Shown here in pieces: positions 17,494-26,152 of a DNA stretch of 64,000 bases (positions within the stretch are counted from its first letter, which is position 1; every line of letters begins with the position of its first letter). The stretch spans positions 105,801 through 169,800 of the forward strand of contig NZ_PJJM01000101.1 in assembly GCF_002929805.1 (NCBI RefSeq), written 5' to 3'. A program made the position numbers and the translations under genes. The notes beneath the pieces are model-generated. The model was not told where the DNA came from and searched no databases. It saw nothing but the letters and a program-made list of their open reading frames with translations. Source of the stretch: Cryobacterium sp. Y50 (GTDB lineage: Bacteria; Actinomycetota; Actinomycetes; Actinomycetales; Microbacteriaceae).

Positions 17494-17883
17494 CGGTGGC
17501 TCCCTGTGTGTCGTTTGATGCGTACGACATGGAGGAGCGCACCGCACCCCGTGCGCGCAGGCGGATGCGGAACGGACTTTGCGACCTGTCGTGAGTGGTC
17601 GTCAAGTACGGTGCGGCCGCAACGGTTTACTTTCGGCTCTCTTCGGCGTGGTGTGGTCGCTGCGTTCCGCATCGACCCGAGCCCGCAGCACGCTGAGGAG
17701 CGGCCATGACATCTCGCCAGTAACCCATTCGATGCAAGACACTGCGATGGGCAACTTACTTGCTACAAGAGTGGGCGGTGGTCCGGCTTAGATCGTCCCA
17801 AGTACCCCGAAAAAGCCGAAGTAGATCTCGCTTAGATTGCCGTGGTGGGTCCGAATAACGCGGCGATAGTCAACGGTGATTCC
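17494..17883. other. Gap between the two VirB2-like genes, left part
   Basis: No supported gene. Together with 18322-18687 it forms over a kilobase of lower-density DNA that separates two paralogous small membrane genes otherwise adjacent in such operons, so it looks like inserted sequence. Confidence 0.4.
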
Positions 17884-18321
17884 TCAGACTGCGCCGGAGT
17901 TATCTCGCGGCAAGCTGAGTACCTGATTGAAGGCTTCGGTCATAATGTCGAGGGCCGGTTTACCTACCATGCTGTCCGTCCCCCAGGCGGTGAAGCGATT
18001 ATCACCAGCGATTTCGGGGGGCGCATCCCAGATGAGGGAGCCAAACAAATTGGTGAACGTGTCGATGAAGACATCAGCGGGTTCGGCTACCCGCGTGATT
18101 TCATGGGTGTTCTTGTGCCTGAAGAGAAGGATGGCGAGAGCTGTGTTGGCGGAAGGTTCGCTTTTGAGGATATCCACGCCGCCTTTAAGTTCAACGAGCC
18201 GAAAGAACTGGTGCAACATGTGGCCGAGTTCGTCGCGTTGGACATCGAAGCTGTCAGCTTTAGCTAGTCGCACACGAGCGGCCTCGAACGGCCGGCAAAT
18301 GGACTCTTCTCTCGTTTCCAC
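17884..18321 (-). CDS. Hypothetical soluble protein inside the transfer operon
   Basis: 145 residues from a GTG start with no strong ribosome-binding site. The sequence looks protein-like (DELGHMLHQFFRLVELKGG, ANTALAILLFRHKNTHEI, LDIMTEAFNQVLSLPRD) but no family is recognised. A plus-strand ORF covers the same DNA; I favour the minus frame for its composition. It is flanked by about 400 bases of apparently empty DNA on each side, so it may be an inserted accessory gene. Confidence 0.45.
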   Translation of the reverse strand: METREESICRPFEAARVRLAKADSFDVQRDELGHMLHQFFRLVELKGGVDILKSEPSANTALAILLFRHKNTHEITRVAEPADVFIDTFTNLFGSLIWDAPPEIAGDNRFTAWGTDSMVGKPALDIMTEAFNQVLSLPRDNSGAV

Positions 18322-18687
18322 GTCATCAGGTTAAGCGTCGTGCACGCCGAAGTCACCAAAGCTGCTGCGTCGCGATGGCGCAGGTCGCTGCGAATCGTAC
18401 GGCGAGGCTCTCGAAACTTCATCGATGACCTTACGAACTGTTCAGACAGGCGATGTTGCAGCTGTCATATAATCTCGGTGCCTCGGAACCCTAGGGATAC
18501 GAGACATCGCACGATCCCCTCGCCTGCAACTTTCGAGAACGCGGGAATCTCACGGCGCAGCGATTCTCATAACTAAGTCTCATAACCCACTGCTCGAATG
18601 ACCGTATTCACCTTTAGTTATGAAACACTCTCGGCGACGAAAGTATGCGGATTCCCGGCTTTTTTCACGGAGGCGTGAAACTGCCCG
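18322..18687. other. Gap without a supported gene
   Basis: This 366-base stretch is noticeably more AT-rich than its surroundings in places (for example 18570-18640). Short plus-strand ORFs here look like noise. A promoter for the minus-strand 17884 gene may be present but was not resolved. Confidence 0.35.
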
Positions 18688-18954
18688 TCAGACGGTGGAG
18701 CCGATATCGAGTAGGAAATTCACCCACGCAACTCCAGCACCCGCAAGAGCGGCTGCCCCGCAGGCAACCCAGAGCCCAAGCCGGGCCCGGGTGGCGGTGT
18801 GAAAGTTGCCGTGCGCCGAAGCGAGTGCCCAGGTCACGCCGCTGATGATCATCATGAGCACCGCGATGATGAGCACGAACGTCAGCAGGGCTCCGACGAT
18901 GCTTTTCAACTCTGAAGCGCCGCCGACGGCACCGAAGTCTGGAAAGACGTCCAT
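18688..18954 (-). CDS. VirB2/TrbC-like small membrane protein (DUF6112-like), second copy
   Basis: 88 residues, MDVFPDFGAVGGASELKSIV onward, with two transmembrane helices (GALLTFVLIIAVLMMIISGVTWAL and LGLWVACGAAALAGAGVAWVNFLL). It is a diverged paralogue of the 17224-17493 protein and starts immediately after the M23 peptidase stop at 18956. One copy may be the pilin-like subunit and the other an accessory; the sequence does not say which. Confidence 0.75.
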   Translation of the reverse strand: MDVFPDFGAVGGASELKSIVGALLTFVLIIAVLMMIISGVTWALASAHGNFHTATRARLGLWVACGAAALAGAGVAWVNFLLDIGSTV

Positions 18955-18955
18955 C

Positions 18956-20080
18956 TCAGGAAGCCGTTCCCGCTGGGCATCGGCTTGTCGCAGCGGTCAC
19001 GTCAGCGGCACCCTGGGCGGCGAGCCAATCCACCGCGTTCACGGCCGGCTGACCTGACCCGCCCGGATGGATCTCAAGGTGCAGGTGCGGCCCGGTCGAC
19101 TTGCCCGCGGAACCGACGTCACCGATGTGCTGGCCGGCAACCACGCTGTCGCCGACCGCGACGTGCATGCCCTGCTCGTACATGTGCGCGTAATACGAGG
19201 TGACCCGCTCGCCGCCGACAATGTGCTCAATGGTGATCAGCCCGCCGTAGGTTCCGCGTTGCCCGGCGAAGCTCACGACGCCGTCAGCCACCGCGAGGAT
19301 CGGCGTCCCGAGCCGCGCAGCGAGGTCACTTCCGGCATGAAAACGCCGCTCACCCGTGTACGGGTCAATGCGCCACCCGAAGCTATCCGTGTTCGTGTAC
19401 GAGCCATCAGGCAGCGGAAACACGACCCGCGATGACTCGACAACGCTTGAAGAACGAGTCAGCGCGACCAGAATCGCTTCCGCAACCGGCTGAAAGTTCG
19501 CGTATCGATCCGGATAGGCACTGACCTCAACCGCCTGCGCGGCAGCGCCGGGCTTGAGCATCTGCCAGCCCGCGACATCGAGCAGCCCGCGTGGAGACCC
19601 AGCATTCGGCCCTGATACGCCACCGAAGAACGCCCGCGCCTGGTACTCCGCGTCCATCACCTCAGCGACAGTTCCCCAGCCCGACGAAGGCCGCATCTGA
19701 AACAGCCCCAGCGAGTCGTGATCAGAACCAACACCGTCGTGAGGGTAAGAAGCGGACTCCGGATATGCGCTGGTGTTAGCCAGCAGACGCAGCGTCGACT
19801 CCGTGAGCGCCGCCATCAACGCCACGACCACTCCAGCGCGACCGACATCGACCGTCTGCCCGCCCACAGTGATGATCGTTCCGGCATGGATCAGCTGTCG
19901 CTGGTTCAGTATGACCGATCGGCCGTCCAGAGTCTGAGCGGTGAGCGAGTCGGGAATCGTCCCTACGACCAGCGATCCGCACGAGCTCGCGATCGTGCTC
20001 ACCAGCGCGGCCACGCCAACCAGGCCACCTAACGGGCAAGCGAACATCAGCACCACGACAAGTCCGATGAGCTTCTTCAT
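18956..20080 (-). CDS. Secreted M23 peptidase / lytic transfer protein
   Basis: 374 residues from ATG 20080 (MKKLIGLVVVLMF...). An N-terminal signal or anchor is followed by a lysozyme-like segment (ALTESTLRLLANTSAYPES ... SLGLFQMRPSSGWG, about 90-140). A C-terminal M23 metallopeptidase domain carries the zinc motifs HAGSDLA and HLHLEIHPG. The two-enzyme layout suits local opening of peptidoglycan for the mating channel. Lies between the TcpC-like gene and the second VirB2-like gene. Confidence 0.85.
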   Translation of the reverse strand: MKKLIGLVVVLMFACPLGGLVGVAALVSTIASSCGSLVVGTIPDSLTAQTLDGRSVILNQRQLIHAGTIITVGGQTVDVGRAGVVVALMAALTESTLRLLANTSAYPESASYPHDGVGSDHDSLGLFQMRPSSGWGTVAEVMDAEYQARAFFGGVSGPNAGSPRGLLDVAGWQMLKPGAAAQAVEVSAYPDRYANFQPVAEAILVALTRSSSVVESSRVVFPLPDGSYTNTDSFGWRIDPYTGERRFHAGSDLAARLGTPILAVADGVVSFAGQRGTYGGLITIEHIVGGERVTSYYAHMYEQGMHVAVGDSVVAGQHIGDVGSAGKSTGPHLHLEIHPGGSGQPAVNAVDWLAAQGAADVTAATSRCPAGTAS

Positions 20081-20088
20081 CGCCAGGC

Positions 20089-20736
20089 CTACTCCAGCGG
20101 ATGGTCGAGCTTCGACAACCGCAGCAGCGTGCACGACTCCTGGCCCGGGCACACGACGAACACCGTGAACGACACCTGCCGCTCCGTGCGCATCGCATCG
20201 GTATCGAACGTTCCCTCGCGATGACGGGTTCCCACCACAGTGAGCGCCGCAGCACCCTGCGGAATCTGCCCGGCCGCCGCCTGATCCAACGCCGTCGCCC
20301 ACGCGGCCGGCACGGTCACCGACTCCACGTCGAGCCACTGCCGCGTGCCATAACCAGCGAGCCGCTCCCACATCTCCGCGCTAGGCAGGTAGTCCCGCAC
20401 ATTGGCGGCCAACGCGGCCGCCTCCTCCGCATCGGCCACGTCCACCAGCACCTGCGCCCAGTCGGCGAGGCCAGCATCCTGACGCGTGTCCCAATCAAAC
20501 AGCGCATGCGCGACGCTGCGAGCAAACAGCTCCGGACTCGACGTTTCGAGCACCGGCTGCGGTTGGTCGGTCGGCACGACAGCCGCAGCGGATGCCGTCG
20601 GCGACGGCCGCGCCGGCGGGCTCGCTTTCGCAGGCCCACGGAGCAGCCCGAACAACCCAATGACTGCCAGCACGATCAGTGCGATGCCAGCGCCCACGAT
20701 GGCGATAACAAGACGACGGCGGCGAAAGAACTGCAT
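20089..20736 (-). CDS. TcpC/VirB8-like conjugation protein
   Basis: 215 residues: basic tip, one transmembrane helix (about 9-33, LVIAIVGAGIALIVLAVIGLFGLL), Pro/Ser/Ala linker, then an extracytoplasmic domain with one cysteine pair (VVCPGQESCTLL). Single-pass proteins with a linker and NTF2-like domain next to the M23 gene are the VirB8/TcpC scaffold in Gram-positive transfer systems. No catalytic motif is expected. Confidence 0.65.
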   Translation of the reverse strand: MQFFRRRRLVIAIVGAGIALIVLAVIGLFGLLRGPAKASPPARPSPTASAAAVVPTDQPQPVLETSSPELFARSVAHALFDWDTRQDAGLADWAQVLVDVADAEEAAALAANVRDYLPSAEMWERLAGYGTRQWLDVESVTVPAAWATALDQAAAGQIPQGAAALTVVGTRHREGTFDTDAMRTERQVSFTVFVVCPGQESCTLLRLSKLDHPLE

Positions 20737-20745
20737 GGTGGGCTC

Positions 20746-21768
20746 CTAACGAATACGCGAAACGGTGGCGGAGACCGGCGCGACGGTGGGGGAGTCGCGG
20801 AGGGTGCGCATCCGCTCGAAGAAGGCGACGGTGCCGGCGAGGGTCTCATCGAATTGGTGCCATTGATCGGCGGTGAGTTCGACGGCGACCTCGGCGTCGT
20901 CGTAGCGCAGCCACCAGTCGCGCAGGTCGTTCCAGAGGAAGACGAAAGAACGCGTGGGCAATATCGAGTCGGCCGCAGCCACAAGGCGGCCCTTCTTGGC
21001 GCGCTTCGCTGTCTTCGCGCGGGCGAGTGCCTCCCGGGCCAGCTGCTCGAGGTCGGCGGAACGCCCGGCATTAGGCGCAACCGGAACCAGCGAGCGAACG
21101 GGCGTCTCGGTCGCGACGCGATCGACTTCGGCAGCGACCCGACCGTGCGCAGCCGCCACCGATCCGCCGTTCTGAATCACCGCCAGCTCCTCCCTCGCGC
21201 GCGTGCGCAGCGTCTCGTCGAGATTCTCGTCGTCCGCCATTCGTTGCAGATGGTCGATGCGTTCCAACGTCGTATAGGAGCGCCGGCCGGTTACGAGGAG
21301 GGCCGCTTGCGCGCGGACGCGATCAATCGGTTGCGGTTGTGCCACCGTGGCACCACCGTCTGATCTGGGCTTTCCCGAACCAAACCGCGTTGCGGCTTGG
21401 CGCCGCTGGGCATCCTCAGCGAGAAGCATCTTCACCTCGCGATACAGGGCGGCCGCTTCGGTGGGGGCGAAGGCCTTGTGCAGGGCGTTGTCGTCCTGCT
21501 CGGCGAGCAGCTGGGCGAGGTGGTCCGAAATGCCGGAACGGACCCACACGTTGAGCTTGCGCACCCCGAGCTTGCGAAGCGCCGCCAGCCGGCGAGCACC
21601 GCAGACGAGAGTGCCATCGGGCGTCACCGTGATTGGTTGCAGCAGCCCCTGCCGCTCGATCGAGGCGGCAAGCGCGTCGATGTCGCCCAGGTCAGTGCGG
21701 TGCCGCGAACCGATCCGGATGGAGTCGATCGACCGCTCCAGCTCGATGTGCCCCGGGGTGATGGTCAT
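20746..21768 (-). CDS. ParB/Spo0J-like partition or regulatory protein
   Basis: 340 residues from ATG 21768. The N-terminal ParB domain reads IRIGSRHRTDLGDIDALAASIERQGLLQPITV with the GARRLAALRKLG phosphate-binding motif, followed by a helical DNA-binding region (about 90-200). No ParA partner is seen nearby, so a role in stabilising, replicating or regulating the excised element is more likely than classical ParAB segregation. The start overlaps the stop of the upstream gene (ATGA-type, 21765-21768). Confidence 0.85.
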   Translation of the reverse strand: MTITPGHIELERSIDSIRIGSRHRTDLGDIDALAASIERQGLLQPITVTPDGTLVCGARRLAALRKLGVRKLNVWVRSGISDHLAQLLAEQDDNALHKAFAPTEAAALYREVKMLLAEDAQRRQAATRFGSGKPRSDGGATVAQPQPIDRVRAQAALLVTGRRSYTTLERIDHLQRMADDENLDETLRTRAREELAVIQNGGSVAAAHGRVAAEVDRVATETPVRSLVPVAPNAGRSADLEQLAREALARAKTAKRAKKGRLVAAADSILPTRSFVFLWNDLRDWWLRYDDAEVAVELTADQWHQFDETLAGTVAFFERMRTLRDSPTVAPVSATVSRIR

Positions 21769-22562
21769 GCGAACACCCGTGGGGAGTTCAGAACGATGTC
21801 TGACACAAGATCGTCGTCGCCGAGCAGCGCGTGCAGCGGCTCGCCGACCAGCAGGCGCAGCAGGATGCCGCGCCCCGTGGCGGTGTGCGCGTGCAACGGG
21901 TTGCCGGATCCCAGAAGCGTTCGCAGCATGCTCATCCAGGCCGGCTGCGACACGTCGAGTAGAGCACGGGCGGCGTAGTCGCGGCGCAGCGACTCGAAGG
22001 CAGACGAGCGGGACGGGGCATCCGCTAAGCGGCTGCACACGTATTCGACGCCATCGCGGGCGCGGTCTGCCGGCCAACCCAGCAGGGTGAACAGCGAGAT
22101 CGCGTTCTCAACCGCGAGAGACACCTCAAGCGGCGGCTCCGGTTCGACCAATTTGTCGGCCGGGTCAACGCTGAACGCGGGGTGATATTCCGGCAGAGCA
22201 TGCTCGCGATCGCTGAACCGTTCGGCATCGTGAAACACCGACACCTGTGGCCGGCGCGCCTGGTGCACGGAGCAGAGTAGGCCGCGGGCGCGGTCCTCGG
22301 CGATGCAGGTCACCTGCACAGCACGGGTGACGATGGCCCACGGGTCGTCGGCGCGCAACGTCGAGGGCGCCCGCATCGCGTCGAAGGCGGCCGCGGCGGC
22401 CTCCCACGGGTCGAGGTCGTGCTTGCGCGCCAACCCGGCATAACGCTGGGCGGTGAACCGCATGAGTTCGGAGGCCTCGGGGTCGCTGCGCCAGCGGGCG
22501 CCGCCATCCGCTTGCAGTCGCGCGAGCAGGCGGCGCAGGCCTTCGGATTCGCGAAAAGTCAT
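21765..22562 (-). CDS. Hypothetical element protein
   Basis: 265 residues from ATG 22562, which has GGGAGGTGG upstream; the frame extends to 22619 without such a site. Mostly helical soluble protein (MTFRESEGLRRLLARLQADG..., ERFSDREHALPEYHPAF). No family recognised with confidence. It lies between ParB and a small gene in the replication/maintenance part of the operon and is probably translationally coupled to ParB. Confidence 0.65.
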   Translation of the reverse strand: MTFRESEGLRRLLARLQADGGARWRSDPEASELMRFTAQRYAGLARKHDLDPWEAAAAAFDAMRAPSTLRADDPWAIVTRAVQVTCIAEDRARGLLCSVHQARRPQVSVFHDAERFSDREHALPEYHPAFSVDPADKLVEPEPPLEVSLAVENAISLFTLLGWPADRARDGVEYVCSRLADAPSRSSAFESLRRDYAARALLDVSQPAWMSMLRTLLGSGNPLHAHTATGRGILLRLLVGEPLHALLGDDDLVSDIVLNSPRVFA

Positions 22563-22615
22563 TATCGCGCCACCTCCCGTCGAGTATGTGTGTGTTGCCG
22601 TGTTCAACAGGATGC

Positions 22616-23014
22616 TCATGGTCGCGCCCGCCCGAAACTGTCGCGGCCGATCTGTGCACGGTCTCGCACCGCTCCGAACTCGGAGAGGGGAGCGAGCCGG
22701 GAGGCCCTCGCGCGGATCGCCCGCACGGCGGTGGCGGGTGCCCTTCGAACCTGTCGTGCGGCGCTGGATTGCAGGTCGATGCCGCGGCCGGCGATGCGCC
22801 CGGCGCCCAGGTTGAGCAGGTCCGCCGCGCGAATCCAGGTGACGGCGGGGCGAGAGGCCACCATGCCCACTTGCCTGGCGTTCGAGGTGCCGCCTCGCGT
22901 GCGCGCTGAGAGGCGCGATTTCTCCTCCTGTACGGCATGCAGCGGATGCCGTTCGCCACCGGCATTGACACTGGTCGCGCCGAGTGACTTATCGAAGTCG
23001 TTTACATCCATCAC
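22616..23014 (-). CDS. Hypothetical small basic protein
   Basis: 132 residues from GTG 23014 or the next codon, ATG 23011; AAAGGAGATG lies just upstream. The middle (RPAVTWIRAADLLNLGAGRIAGRGIDLQ) recurs, in my recollection, in proteins between primase and ParB genes of actinobacterial elements, but I cannot name the family. The basic C-terminus suggests DNA contact. Confidence 0.6.
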   Translation of the reverse strand: MMDVNDFDKSLGATSVNAGGERHPLHAVQEEKSRLSARTRGGTSNARQVGMVASRPAVTWIRAADLLNLGAGRIAGRGIDLQSSAARQVRRAPATAVRAIRARASRLAPLSEFGAVRDRAQIGRDSFGRARP

Positions 23015-23051
23015 TTCATCTCCTTTGGGTTGGTGTTTTGAACAGGACCAT

Positions 23052-23933
23052 TCATGACAGGCAGGGCGGGTCGCCGTGTCTGACTACAGGGGCGGGTCGA
23101 TCGAACGCTTGCGCCCCGGCAGCGGCTCGACGGCTCGCCGAGCTGATCGTCGCGAGAATCTCGCGCTCGTCGAGGCCCGCCGTCTGCGCCGATGGGCCGA
23201 GCGCGGTCTCGACATCTGCGGGCGCGAACCCCGCCTCGACCAGTCGGCAGGCCGCCCAAAACAACCCGCTATTGCGCTCGCCCTCCTGCAGATTGCTCAC
23301 CCATCGCGCGAGCCGGCTCGGCTCTGGCGCCCTGGTGGCGGTTGCCCGCGTGCCAGTCCGCGGCGGCCTCGGGTCAATGAAGCTGCGCAGCGCAACGGCA
23401 TCGACCGGCTTGGAACTGGCCGCTGACAGGGAATACAGCCGATAGGGGGCTCGACCGATGTCCGTTGCCAAGATCGAGGGCGGCACGATGACATAGCCGC
23501 CGTCCCCACGAAAGTCGATGTGCGCGTTCGCGGCCTGCCAGCACCGCTGCGGCCGTTCTGCGATCGCGGCAAAGTACACGTGCATTCCGCCCGACGGAGT
23601 GCGCACCCGGGCGAGCTCGCCGTCGACCAGCCCAGCCTTGGCAACACGCTCGAACGCGGCGAACCCCGTGGGCGGCTTCGTCACGTCGACATCCACGACG
23701 TCGATTCCCGACGCGCTGCCTGTCGGCATCCCGATGTTCGCGCCCGGCCATCGTGTCCACCACGTTCGCACCTGTTCGAGGTCGCGGCTCGCGTCGTGAA
23801 AGCCAGCAGGCGTGAGCGGATGCTTACCATCCGTCACACACGGAAACACCGGAATCCCCGCCCGAGCGAAGGCAATTGCGGCGTCCCGCACGGGCAGTCG
23901 GCTCGAGGCCACCAACACCCCAGCGACGCTCAT
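23052..23933 (-). CDS. Bifunctional DNA primase/polymerase (AEP prim-pol)
   Basis: 293 residues from ATG 23933 (GGAG six bases upstream; upstream in-frame starts to 24020 lack support). The prim-pol domain shows GIPVFPC near the start, NIGMPTGSASGIDVVDVDV (catalytic DxD region, about 67-85), VRTPSGGMHVYF and IDFRGDGGYVIVPPS. Such enzymes prime replication of plasmids and excised conjugative elements. It is the first gene of the leftward operon and faces the operator array at 24.07-24.17 kb. Confidence 0.85.
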   Translation of the reverse strand: MSVAGVLVASSRLPVRDAAIAFARAGIPVFPCVTDGKHPLTPAGFHDASRDLEQVRTWWTRWPGANIGMPTGSASGIDVVDVDVTKPPTGFAAFERVAKAGLVDGELARVRTPSGGMHVYFAAIAERPQRCWQAANAHIDFRGDGGYVIVPPSILATDIGRAPYRLYSLSAASSKPVDAVALRSFIDPRPPRTGTRATATRAPEPSRLARWVSNLQEGERNSGLFWAACRLVEAGFAPADVETALGPSAQTAGLDEREILATISSASRRAAAGAQAFDRPAPVVRHGDPPCLS

Positions 23934-24067
23934 CAGCCACTCCGAACGTGGAGCCATACGTGCCAATTCACAACTATCACCTTCCCGAAGGACTGCCACG
24001 CAGGCGTGGCTCGATGACACGCAGGTGCGTCTCGCTTCGCTGATGCGTTAGGCGAGGCAGCTCCGTG

Positions 24068-24170
24068 TTGAGCATGCTCAATGTCAATTCACGGTCAGTT
24101 TTAGCACCACATTTGAGCATGCGCAACCCTTGCTTTGATCATGCTCAAAGAGTAAATTGAGCATGCGTAA
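24068..24170. promoter_or_regulatory. Operator array: four TTGAGCATGCTCAA sites
   Basis: Site 1 (24068-24081) is a perfect 14-bp palindrome, TTGAGCATGCTCAA. Site 2 (24113-24126, TTGAGCATGCGCAA), site 3 (24135-24148, TTGATCATGCTCAA) and site 4 (24157-24170, TTGAGCATGCGTAA) differ from it at one or two positions. Sites 2-4 start exactly 22 bases apart, two helical turns, so bound dimers would align on one face. Site 1 abuts a consensus TTGACA on the minus strand (24087-24082) facing the primase. The array lies in the divergent gap between the primase and the HTH regulator, its probable binder. Confidence 0.88.
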
Positions 24171-24185
24171 TGACCTGAGTATTTA
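24157..24185 (+). promoter_or_regulatory. Probable sigma-70 promoter of the HTH switch operon
   Basis: -35 TTGAGC (24157-24162), 17-base spacer, -10 TATTTA (24180-24185), followed 23 bases later by the HTH gene start at 24209. Operator site 4 covers the -35 element, so the binding protein should repress this promoter, probably as autoregulation. Confidence 0.55.
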
Positions 24186-24208
24186 TCAGTACAGGGACTG
24201 GAAACCAC

Positions 24209-24667
24209 ATGGCCGAAGCCGAGAGCACGACAGCAGCGGAGGATCTCGCGAAGCGCCTCCGCCTACTGCTCGACGTCGCCGAGGCCGAGACAGGCAGCGA
24301 ACCGACCTTCACCCAAATTGCTGCGTTCCTCGAAGCGCGCGGCACGAACCTCTCGAGGTCGCGCTGGACGTACATCGTGAACGGTCACCGGTACGTGCAA
24401 GATGCAACACTTTTCGAAGGCCTCGCCGCGTTCTTCGACGTCGACCCCGCGTTCCTCGCCGGTTCAAAAGGCGCCGAGACTCCGGCCAAGGTGAGTGCTC
24501 AACTCGATCTCGTGCGGTCGATGCGGGCCGCGCGAGTGAAATCGTACGCGGCCCGTACACTGGGAGACATCTCTCCCGACGCTCTTAGAGCGATTAGTAG
24601 ATTTTTGGATGCGGAAGTCGCTCCGAGACCGCCAGATGGATCTCCACACGCGTCCGGAGGGAATTGA
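24209..24667 (+). CDS. XRE/EspR-like helix-turn-helix repressor
   Basis: 152 residues. The N-terminal 85 residues carry an XRE-type DNA-binding domain (PTFTQIAAFLEARGTNLSRS ... YVQDATLFEGLAAFFDVDPAFLAG) of the EspR/SinR-like type. The C-terminal part (AAETPAK.. to DISPDALRAISRFLDAE) is likely a dimerisation or response segment. It directly follows the four-operator array, so it is the natural binder and autorepressor. By analogy with ICEBs1 ImmR it would hold the element silent until inactivated by the downstream metallopeptidase; that is inference. Confidence 0.8.
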   Translation: MAEAESTTAAEDLAKRLRLLLDVAEAETGSEPTFTQIAAFLEARGTNLSRSRWTYIVNGHRYVQDATLFEGLAAFFDVDPAFLAGSKGAETPAKVSAQLDLVRSMRAARVKSYAARTLGDISPDALRAISRFLDAEVAPRPPDGSPHASGGN

Positions 24668-24674
24668 GGCGGCA

Positions 24675-25139
24675 GTGAACAGCAACGTGAGCGTGTCGAC
24701 GGCAGTCGGCGAACTCGCATTAGGCGAGACCTTCACCTTCGACGAACTCGTTCGGGCAGTGCAGCGCAATCGAGGTCGGCCACTGCGAATAGCCGAACTC
24801 ACCGAACTCGGCGTCAATGATGGGCTGTGCGCCGTCTGGCTCGGAACCGTTGACCAAGACCTGATCCTCCACGCACATAGCGATTCAGCGCTGCATCGGC
24901 AGCAGTTTGTCTTGCACGAACTGGCCCACATGATTCTGGGTCACACTTTCGACGAGTACGCCGAAGCTGCTGATTTCTTACTGCCCGACATTCCGAAAGA
25001 GACCCGGCGGCGCTTACTCAGACGTCAAAACTTGGATTCGCCTGACGAAGTGCAGGCGGAGACGCTTGCGGACATTTTTGCCGCGGCAATCAGAAGATCA
25101 ACCAGAGATTCGTCTCGGTACGCGGAGATTTTCGGATGA
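24675..25139 (+). CDS. ImmA/IrrE-like zinc metallopeptidase
   Basis: 154 residues from GTG 24675 (GAGG upstream, 7 bases after the HTH stop); an in-frame ATG at 24609 would overlap the HTH gene by 59 bases. The zinc-peptidase motif HELAHMILGH is followed by a downstream Glu in DEVQAETLADIFAAAIRR, the third ligand region of IrrE/ImmA proteins. ImmA-type enzymes cut the partner XRE repressor to induce mobile elements. Its stop overlaps the next gene by four bases. Confidence 0.82.
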   Translation: MNSNVSVSTAVGELALGETFTFDELVRAVQRNRGRPLRIAELTELGVNDGLCAVWLGTVDQDLILHAHSDSALHRQQFVLHELAHMILGHTFDEYAEAADFLLPDIPKETRRRLLRRQNLDSPDEVQAETLADIFAAAIRRSTRDSSRYAEIFG

Positions 25140-26152
25140 TTCCACTACTCGTCTCCGCCCTGATGTGGCTGCTCGTCGCCAGCTTGCTGATCTTGCGGCG
25201 GGGTCATGCAGAGCGCAACATCAGCTATGCCGCGCTGACCATCGCGATCGCTATGACCCTCAATACCGATCAGGTCTATTGGCCGCTCGACAGGATAGCG
25301 GGCGGTGCCAACTTCGCGACTCTCCCAGCCGACCTTGCACTGATGGTTGGCGTCTTCTTCCTGGGCCGCGGCGTGTTGAAAGCCTCCGAGCTGCAGTCCG
25401 GGGCCATACGGTTCGCGCTTGGCCGAGTTGTGCTCGCGGTTGCAGTCATCAGCGCGGTCAGCACGTTTCTCTTTATCGACGGTGGCGATACCACGACCAA
25501 CTTTATGCTTGACCTGGGCGACCAACCCAGTGCCGGTACGTACTCCATGATCCAATTTACGTACTACGCCATCGTTCTATCAGCGATGGCCGTGCTCGCA
25601 GCCCGGCAAGTTCGCCGAAGCGAAGGTGCCCAGCGGATGCCGCCAACGTCCCTTCTCATCGGAAGCATCCTCGGCGTTCTGTTGAGCATCGTTGTCATCA
25701 CCATGGATATCGCGCACCTGGCCGGTGACCTCAGTCTGATGAATACCGTGGCCATTGCATACGAACCGTTGCATTTGATGACCTTTGTGCTGCTGTGCCT
25801 GGGATTCGCTGGCCAGCCTGCCGCCCGCGCTCTGCAGGCGCGATCGCGCGATCGGACAACGCGAATGCTCGTGCCACAACTCCAGCCGCTCTGGGCAGAG
25901 GCAACCGCGGCGCGACCCGGCATTAGCCAAAACGCGCGCGTGGAAGTTCATAGTGAGCCCGAGACGCTTCTACATCGCCAGGTCGTTGAGATTCGCGACG
26001 CGATAATGGATGCGCGGGTGTCGTTTGACGTCAGCAACCAAGACCGGGTTCTCATCGAGCGCGCCGAACGTCACCTACTTGGCGGCGATTTAACTCGGTC
26101 GGCGCCTGATGAATCACGAGCGACGACCAGCCCGGCGCTGCAGAAACGATGA
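25136..26152 (+). CDS. Seven-helix membrane protein (MAB_1171c-like)
   Basis: 338 residues with about seven transmembrane helices in the first 235 residues and a cytoplasmic C-terminal tail of about 100 residues (RDRTTRMLVPQLQPLWAEATAA... RAERHLLGGDL). The layout resembles what databases call MAB_1171c-family putative transporters, found with HTH and ImmA-like genes in actinobacteria. I see no kinase or transport motif. A receptor that passes a signal through the tail to the ImmA/HTH pair fits the gene order equally well. Coupled by ATGA overlaps to both neighbours. Confidence 0.7.
   Translation: MIPLLVSALMWLLVASLLILRRGHAERNISYAALTIAIAMTLNTDQVYWPLDRIAGGANFATLPADLALMVGVFFLGRGVLKASELQSGAIRFALGRVVLAVAVISAVSTFLFIDGGDTTTNFMLDLGDQPSAGTYSMIQFTYYAIVLSAMAVLAARQVRRSEGAQRMPPTSLLIGSILGVLLSIVVITMDIAHLAGDLSLMNTVAIAYEPLHLMTFVLLCLGFAGQPAARALQARSRDRTTRMLVPQLQPLWAEATAARPGISQNARVEVHSEPETLLHRQVVEIRDAIMDARVSFDVSNQDRVLIERAERHLLGGDLTRSAPDESRATTSPALQKR

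Noticed and set aside
17842..18267. 141-codon plus-strand ORF opposite the 17884 gene
   Set aside because: The minus-strand frame over the same DNA looks more protein-like; the two cannot both be accepted without evidence.
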